Assembly: GCF_029714285.1 (NCBI RefSeq)
Contig: NZ_CP121662.1
Coordinates: forward strand, 1,984,001-2,048,000
DNA: 64,000 nucleotides
DNA from: Rhizobium sp. CB3090
GTDB lineage: Bacteria > Pseudomonadota > Alphaproteobacteria > Rhizobiales > Rhizobiaceae
Direction of reading: 5' to 3'
This document shows, one piece after another, positions 59,552 through 64,000 of the stretch. The position numbers and the translations under genes are program-made. The notes under the pieces are model-generated. The model ran no database searches and was not told where the DNA came from. It saw nothing but the letters and a program-made list of their open reading frames with translations. Numbering within the stretch: the first letter of the stretch is position 1; the number at the start of each line of letters is the position of its first letter.

Positions 59552-61956
59552 CAGCGCCTCCGGGGATTGCGGTTGATCTGCGCGACGCGATCGGGAAGCT
59601 GCTGATTGAAATCATTCAGCCCCTGCCGCGTCGAACTCTGCGCTTCCGATTGCGCGACATTCTTCACATAGGCCTTCAGGTTGCCGTCCTCATCGACGGA
59701 AACGCCGACCGTGACATGCACGCCGGAAGCGGAGCCGGAGGCATCGTTCTGATTGTCGGCCCTGAGGCGACGGACGGGAATGGAAGCATCCGGCTGCGCC
59801 CGCAGCAACTGCGGCTCGCCCTCGCCGACCACACCGCCATCGGCATAGCCGCGCCGGCCAAGCCGCATGGCCTCGACGACGCCGACGCCGCCCGCCCGGG
59901 CGATATCCTTCTGGCTCCAGACGACCTCGCCGGCATGAACGATGCCGGCCGGCTCATGCTTGCCGCCGGGGCCGGTATAGCCGCCATCGGCCCAAAGGCC
60001 GGGAATACCACTCGCGACGGCTGCCGCCGCCTGCGGCGATCGCGCCAGAATGCCGAGATCCAGCCCGCCGCCTCCGAAGAGTCCGCTAAAGATACCACCG
60101 CCACCGAACAGTCCGCCGCCCGCGGCGGCACTGTTGACCTGGAACAGGCTGTTGAGCACATCGTTCAGCAACCGGTCGGAAATCTTGGTGAGCACGGAAA
60201 TCGCGGCCTTCCCCATAGACTTCCAGAGCCCCTCTCCATTGCGCAAGCCGCTGACCAGCGTCGTGGCGAAATCGCCGGCAAGCTCGCGGGCATATTTCAG
60301 CTGTTCATTGTAGCGAATGATATTGGCCGAGGCCGAGTTCATATCGACCGGCAGGCCATATTGCTTCTGTGTCGAGGCGACCGTTTGATCGATGGTCGAG
60401 CGGCCCATCTGTTCCTGCTGGAACTGGATATCGCCCGAAAGTTTCTGCAGCGCCTGCGCGTCGGCAACGCGCCGATAGGCATCGGCCTGATCGTTGGCCG
60501 CCTTGGTCAATTGCGGCATCTGCGCCAGCTGCGCTGCACCGCTTTTCTGAAGATCATCCTGGCTTTGCTTCAGCGTGACAACCTTCGACTTCACATTGTC
60601 CGTCGCGGCAGCGGACTGAGCGGAAGCCTGTGTGCCAAGTTTCGTCTGTTCGGTGTAAGTTTGACAGGACTTCGTGAGGCCATCCACTGCGTCTTTCTGA
60701 TCCCGTATAACCTTATTCGAACCAGCGTCCACGAGAGACTTTGCCTTGCTGTCGCCAACTGGCACAACAGCTGCTGCAGTAGACCAATTCTGAAGGTCGC
60801 TCTGCGTTCTCGCCGCTTTATTTTCAATAGCAATCTGCGGGGTGGTCACTACTTTGCCCGCCGCTTGCGCAGTCTCAGGCAAGCCAGAAAGACGCCTCTT
60901 ATACGCGTCTTGAGCTTGCTCTTGGTATCTTTTTATTAAACTGACAGAATTTATTAGAGGTCTGCTGGCTTCGTCTAACGACGCCGCTAGCCGACCAAGT
61001 TCATCGTCACCGTTTTCAGCGTATGCTTTCTTGGAGAGCTCTACGATCTTTTGAATATCGTCAACCGTCAATCTACGGGTATTGGCCCTGTCCTGGAAAT
61101 CTTCGTAGGCGACCCCGAAATCATGTAATTTCGACTCAGGATATACGGAAGCCCTATTAAGCTTCCATGCCATGCTCTCATTATCAGAACTGACATTATG
61201 TACGGTGTCGGCAATCGCCGCCCAGTTCGTAGTCAACACGCCAGTTACTTTGGTAACAAGATCACTAATGTCCTTCGCCTGTTTGATTTGGTCCGCGTAT
61301 TCCTTTGCAGCTGGGATTTCATCACCGAAACGGTCTGCTAGATATCGGGCATCCGCATCTTGAGCATCCAGGCTTTCTCCTGCCCTTTCTCTGATTGCCG
61401 AAGGACGGATATAATTCGCTCCATTTCCTACTGCCGCTGCCGCCTCACCCCCGAGACCCTTAATTCGCCCTCCTCCTTGTATAAGCAGAAAAGCGGCCAC
61501 GCCGAGACCAACATCCTTCCAATCAATCGGCGGCGGTTCGCTGAACTTAAAACCCGGCTGAGCAATGGCATTCACAGCCCAACTTTGCGTTAATGTGCTA
61601 GGGCCTTGGTTGTTGGATGTCGTGCCACCATTTTGTGTTTTATCGTCAACTGATTGAACAGATGGCGTACTTGCGCCGGTGTCAGCATTTACTGCGACTA
61701 AAAAGCTTTTTGCTTTACCCGCGTTACCTGCGACGGCGCCATAGCTGTCCACGAGATTCAACGCTTGCGCATTTGCTTTTCCGATAGCACCACTTGCGAG
61801 ACTCGCGCGCGCACTTACGACATCAAATGCTCGGGAAGTCGCGCCAGCCGCCTTTTGTGTCCGGGTCGCTGCCGAGCTAAAATCATCCAAGCTCGCGGTA
61901 GCAGCATCGACGCCAGCGGTAGAAATCTGAATTCCCAATTTTGTAATATCTTGCAC
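59551..61956 (-). CDS. phage tail tape measure protein
   Basis: 801 residues from a GTG with AAAGGAG five bases upstream. The N-terminus LGIQISTAGVDAATASLDDFSSAATRTQKAAG is the tape-measure opening. Coiled and helical stretches follow. A Gly-rich hydrophobic block AAGGGLFGGGGIFSGLFGGGG and then ADGGYTGPGGKHEPAGIVHAGEVVWSQKDIARAGG, the usual tape-measure C-terminal motif, are present. It is short for the family. Codons for about the first 370 residues (60850-61956) are clearly AT-richer than the rest, as though the 5' part had been replaced. Confidence 0.9.
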   Translation of the reverse strand: MQDITKLGIQISTAGVDAATASLDDFSSAATRTQKAAGATSRAFDVVSARASLASGAIGKANAQALNLVDSYGAVAGNAGKAKSFLVAVNADTGASTPSVQSVDDKTQNGGTTSNNQGPSTLTQSWAVNAIAQPGFKFSEPPPIDWKDVGLGVAAFLLIQGGGRIKGLGGEAAAAVGNGANYIRPSAIRERAGESLDAQDADARYLADRFGDEIPAAKEYADQIKQAKDISDLVTKVTGVLTTNWAAIADTVHNVSSDNESMAWKLNRASVYPESKLHDFGVAYEDFQDRANTRRLTVDDIQKIVELSKKAYAENGDDELGRLAASLDEASRPLINSVSLIKRYQEQAQDAYKRRLSGLPETAQAAGKVVTTPQIAIENKAARTQSDLQNWSTAAAVVPVGDSKAKSLVDAGSNKVIRDQKDAVDGLTKSCQTYTEQTKLGTQASAQSAAATDNVKSKVVTLKQSQDDLQKSGAAQLAQMPQLTKAANDQADAYRRVADAQALQKLSGDIQFQQEQMGRSTIDQTVASTQKQYGLPVDMNSASANIIRYNEQLKYARELAGDFATTLVSGLRNGEGLWKSMGKAAISVLTKISDRLLNDVLNSLFQVNSAAAGGGLFGGGGIFSGLFGGGGLDLGILARSPQAAAAVASGIPGLWADGGYTGPGGKHEPAGIVHAGEVVWSQKDIARAGGVGVVEAMRLGRRGYADGGVVGEGEPQLLRAQPDASIPVRRLRADNQNDASGSASGVHVTVGVSVDEDGNLKAYVKNVAQSEAQSSTRQGLNDFNQQLPDRVAQINRNPRRR

Positions 61957-62151
61957 CGATACTCCTTTCGAGAACCTGATGTGAGATGCTGCGTTTCTGT
62001 CAAAGGAAACGACGCAGCGATTGCTTTCGTTGCTTAATCAGTTGCTATCCAAGAGAGCCAAGTGGACGTTTCCAATCGATTGGGTGCCCAGCTCCACTTG
62101 TGCGCGCAATATCTTTCCCCTAAGACTGTTTCAACAACCTTTGGGGGCAAC

Positions 62152-62538
62152 ATGCGTCGATTAATTTTCGCGACTTTCATGTGCACGATTAGCAGCATTG
62201 CTGTCGCTGGCGACGACCAAAAACTCGAAGAACTAACGACCGCGTTTATTAATGCCAGTTACGCCAGCCTGAGTGCCGCCTATTTCTGCCGGGATGGCAT
62301 CGGCGTTGATTCATATCTAAAGGTGCGCAAGGCAGTTGAAGCGGGATTGGTCAATATAACCGGAAACGCCGACGTTGCGCGCAAGATTATGGATGAATGG
62401 GAAAAAAAGATGGCGCGCGATCCACTTTACAAGAATCCCAAGGTCACAGTTGATAAGTGCAGTGATTTACTGATGGAGCGATATCACAAACTGGATGCGG
62501 CTTTCGACGCTATTGCAAATAGACAAAATACACACTGA
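62152..62538 (+). CDS. secreted protein of unknown function
   Basis: 128 residues from the ATG at 62152 (GGGGG upstream). A signal peptide MRRLIFATFMCTISSIAVAG is followed by a helical domain with two Cys (AAYFCRDGIGVDSYLKVRKAVEAGLVNI; VTVDKCSDLLMERYHKLDAAFDAI). DNA is AT-richer than the bacterial genes of the window. First of three plus-strand genes for exported proteins placed directly upstream of, and divergent from, the tape-measure gene. No family recognised. Confidence 0.7.
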   Translation: MRRLIFATFMCTISSIAVAGDDQKLEELTTAFINASYASLSAAYFCRDGIGVDSYLKVRKAVEAGLVNITGNADVARKIMDEWEKKMARDPLYKNPKVTVDKCSDLLMERYHKLDAAFDAIANRQNTH

Positions 62539-62667
62539 CACTTTGATGAACGCCTGAAAGTACAATAGTTATGCGGTTCTCAAGCTCGCAGAACTTGCAA
62601 CATCTGTCACTGGCATACCTTTTCAAAACATGCGAAATACAACCCTGCGCTTTGAATGGGGGATTTC

Positions 62668-63111
62668 GTGATTAGATTGTGGAGATTGGTCAGCGTAGCT
62701 TTTTTGCTGCCAGCCATTGGCGGCTGCAATTTTTCTGAATCGAAACTGGTGACCGTGTGCGAAGAAGTTTTGAAATTGAGACTTTTGGCGCCGTCGGGAT
62801 ACAAGCGGATCGAAATCAAAGAATCCGAAGAACCTCTCAGCCGCGCTGACTACAAACGCTATCTGGCCAGGGACGAATATGGGCCGCTCATCCAGGGAGC
62901 CATGATGAAGGATTTTGACCGAGGCCGTGTAAAACCTCGCATGTTTGAGGTTCTTATAACTTACGATGCTCCTAACGCCTATGGCACACCAATTCGCGGC
63001 ACCACCATATGTCAGTATCCAACTGACAATGAAAACACCTCCAGAGCGGACCGTCTCTACGTAATGGTTGACGGCAAAACGAACGCGGAGTGGTTAGAGA
63101 CGCAGCGCTAA
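62668..63111 (+). CDS. putative lipoprotein of unknown function
   Basis: 147 residues from a GTG with GGGGGA about six bases upstream; an ATG four codons earlier lacks this. The lipoprotein signal ends PAIGGC. The mature part has VCEEVLKLRLLAPSGYKRIEI, LSRADYKRYLARDEYGPLIQGAMMKDF, FEVLITYDAPNAYGTPIRGTTICQYP and VMVDGKTNAEW. The Cys-Glu-x-x-Leu-Lys-x-Arg-Leu stretch recurs in the next gene. Function unknown. Confidence 0.72.
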   Translation: MIRLWRLVSVAFLLPAIGGCNFSESKLVTVCEEVLKLRLLAPSGYKRIEIKESEEPLSRADYKRYLARDEYGPLIQGAMMKDFDRGRVKPRMFEVLITYDAPNAYGTPIRGTTICQYPTDNENTSRADRLYVMVDGKTNAEWLETQR

Positions 63112-63262
63112 GAAAAGCGGGCGACTATGAGGTTTCAGCTACTTCTGACTGCATTCTCCCTGTGCCCCCTATACGGGATGAGTTCGCGACACATTCAGAC
63201 GGCCGTTCAGCTGAAGTAACGGCATCCGCATTGGCACTCCTTAAAATTTCTGAGAGACACTT

Positions 63263-64000
63263 ATGGACGTTTGGCTAAAGGCTTTGATCGCAACTGCATG
63301 CATAGTGGTAATCGCGAGCGCCGCGATTGTCGGCGGTGTTGTTGGCTGGCAATACTACCAGGCATGGCAGGAGGAGAAGGCTGCCAAGCTTGCCGAACGA
63401 AAATTCAAATGCACTGATGCATTGAGAGAAGAAGTCCGTGCGAAAGCAGGAGAAAAGACGTACGGTTCACTAGCTCTCATGGTTGCTGAAGCAGATAGTT
63501 GCCGAGCGGAGTTTCCTGATATTCGAGCCTCGTTCTGCTTTCGTCTCTGGAAAGACGTAAAGCTATTCAATGCGGGGGCAACTACCGACTTTTTCGACAA
63601 AATGACCTCTGCGGCGGTCAAAGAGGTTGACGCGTGCAACCAAGAATTTGGCTACGCTGAGCCAGAAAAGAAGCCTCTTCCTCAAAACACGAGTGAGTGG
63701 AAAGCGGCCACACCATCAAAACCTGCGGCGGCGTTAACAATGGTGGCAACCTGTGAAGCCGCACTGAAATTCCGCCTTGGTTCATCAGCTACCTACACGC
63801 AAGTTGATCATTCCAAAGCCCAATTTCCAATGGGTCGCAGTTCGTTCGCAAGCTACCTTGAAAAGACCGACGACAGCCCTTCGATGCGGGAAGAGAAGCT
63901 GAAGCAATTCGATCAAGGCGTTCTGAGACCGGTAGAGTTTTATGTCTACTTGAGCACAAACGCCATCGTCCAAAGCCGATATCAGCGGATTGAAGCGGCC
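63263..64000 (+). CDS. membrane-anchored exported protein, runs off the window
   Basis: The frame starts MDVWLKALIATACIVVIASA, with GAGAG shortly upstream of the ATG, and stays open for 246 codons to the right edge. One N-terminal membrane segment (LKALIATACIVVIASAAIVGGVVGW) is followed by a charged helix and a periplasmic part with Cys at about 48, 77, 89 and 125. Near residue 165 is TCEAALKFRLGSSATYTQVD, which parallels CEEVLKLRLLAPSGYKRIEI of the preceding lipoprotein. It may hold two related domains. Function unknown. Confidence 0.75.
   Translation, partial: MDVWLKALIATACIVVIASAAIVGGVVGWQYYQAWQEEKAAKLAERKFKCTDALREEVRAKAGEKTYGSLALMVAEADSCRAEFPDIRASFCFRLWKDVKLFNAGATTDFFDKMTSAAVKEVDACNQEFGYAEPEKKPLPQNTSEWKAATPSKPAAALTMVATCEAALKFRLGSSATYTQVDHSKAQFPMGRSSFASYLEKTDDSPSMREEKLKQFDQGVLRPVEFYVYLSTNAIVQSRYQRIEAA

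Larger units (their letters stand above)
48416..61956 (-). mobile_element. phage-derived tail and lysis module (partial prophage or tailocin-like)
   Basis: Twelve contiguous minus-strand genes in phage order: tape measure, two tail-tip proteins, NlpC/P60-like peptidase, J-like receptor-binding protein, three small tail-associated genes, endolysin, lipoprotein and two membrane proteins. Many junctions overlap by 1-11 bases. The tape measure - tip - tip - peptidase - J order matches siphophages and the gene transfer agent tail region. No head, terminase, portal, tail-tube or integrase gene is in the window, and upstream of the tape measure the strand flips. It is either the visible end of a larger prophage cut by an insertion, or a headless element. 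Confidence 0.8.

Noticed and set aside
63127..63219. 30-codon frame MRFQLLLTAFSLCPL... that resembles a signal peptide
   Set aside because: It is very short and has no good ribosome-binding site. It could be a remnant or a leader, but the evidence is too thin to call a gene.
63090..63278. 62-codon plus-strand frame between the lipoprotein and the last gene
   Set aside because: It overlaps the ends of both neighbours and has no ribosome-binding site or domain.

Overview
The window looks like chromosomal DNA of an alphaproteobacterium of the Rhizobiaceae, most likely Rhizobium. This is inferred from high-GC coding with strong third-position bias, many binding-protein-dependent sugar and amine ABC transporters, a VirC1-like ParA ATPase, an RFN-controlled type-2 lumazine synthase, UgpC/MalK-type ATPases beside Gfo/Idh/MocA oxidoreductases, and a characteristic rhizobial intergenic repeat near 39,011-39,113. 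No rRNA, tRNA, CRISPR array or insertion sequence was seen. Everything here was read by eye; no database search was run.

Layout. 1-5,080: the end of an alpha/beta hydrolase; a translationally coupled CaiB/BaiF CoA-transferase and thiamine-diphosphate enzyme; and, convergent to them, a RidA-family protein, a CRSGARS phosphatase/sulfurtransferase-like protein and a DUF4432 mutarotase-like protein. 5,307-7,556: a secreted L,D-transpeptidase and an orphan ParA/VirC1-like ATPase. 7,824-16,321: a minus-strand catabolic cluster (Fe-alcohol dehydrogenase, aldehyde dehydrogenase, glutamine-synthetase-like ligase, APC permease, N-formylglutamate amidohydrolase-like enzyme) with a divergent RpiR regulator. 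A HTH/PIN toxin-antitoxin pair sits inside it. The set fits gamma-glutamylation-based amine or amino-alcohol catabolism. 16,507-20,431: an iron/polyamine-type ABC importer. 20,526-21,645: FMN riboswitch, ribH2 and a VOC protein. 21,651-23,064: a methyltransferase and a PhnF-like GntR regulator.

23,226-30,873: a carbohydrate ABC importer with an oxidoreductase on the minus strand, divergent from a BadF/BadG-type (N-acetylhexosamine kinase-like) gene and its coupled GntR/UTRA regulator, probably an amino-sugar regulon. 30,949-34,725: metH behind a perfect 20-bp palindrome. 34,994-38,895: an AGE-family sugar epimerase, a UPF0303 protein, a secreted polysaccharide-lyase-like protein and three small orphan genes. 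39,133-47,053: a minus-strand arabino-oligosaccharide locus (TIM-barrel isomerase, ArsR-like regulator with a large C-terminal domain, two permeases, binding protein, ATPase, GH51 arabinofuranosidase), with a 22-bp palindrome upstream of the binding protein. 47,154-48,239: a nitronate monooxygenase-like enzyme.

48,416-61,956: a phage tail-and-lysis module on the minus strand. In transcription order it holds tape measure, two tail-tip proteins, a NlpC/P60-like peptidase, a giant J-like receptor-binding protein, small tail-associated genes, endolysin, lipoprotein and two small membrane proteins. No head, portal or terminase gene lies in the window. The 5' third of the tape-measure gene and the next 2 kb are visibly AT-richer. 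The last 1.9 kb reads on the plus strand and encodes three exported proteins of unknown function; two share a Cys-Glu-x-x-Leu-Lys-x-Arg-Leu signature. The third runs off the window. This junction, the modular receptor-binding protein and the ligase/toxin-antitoxin cluster are the most interesting parts.
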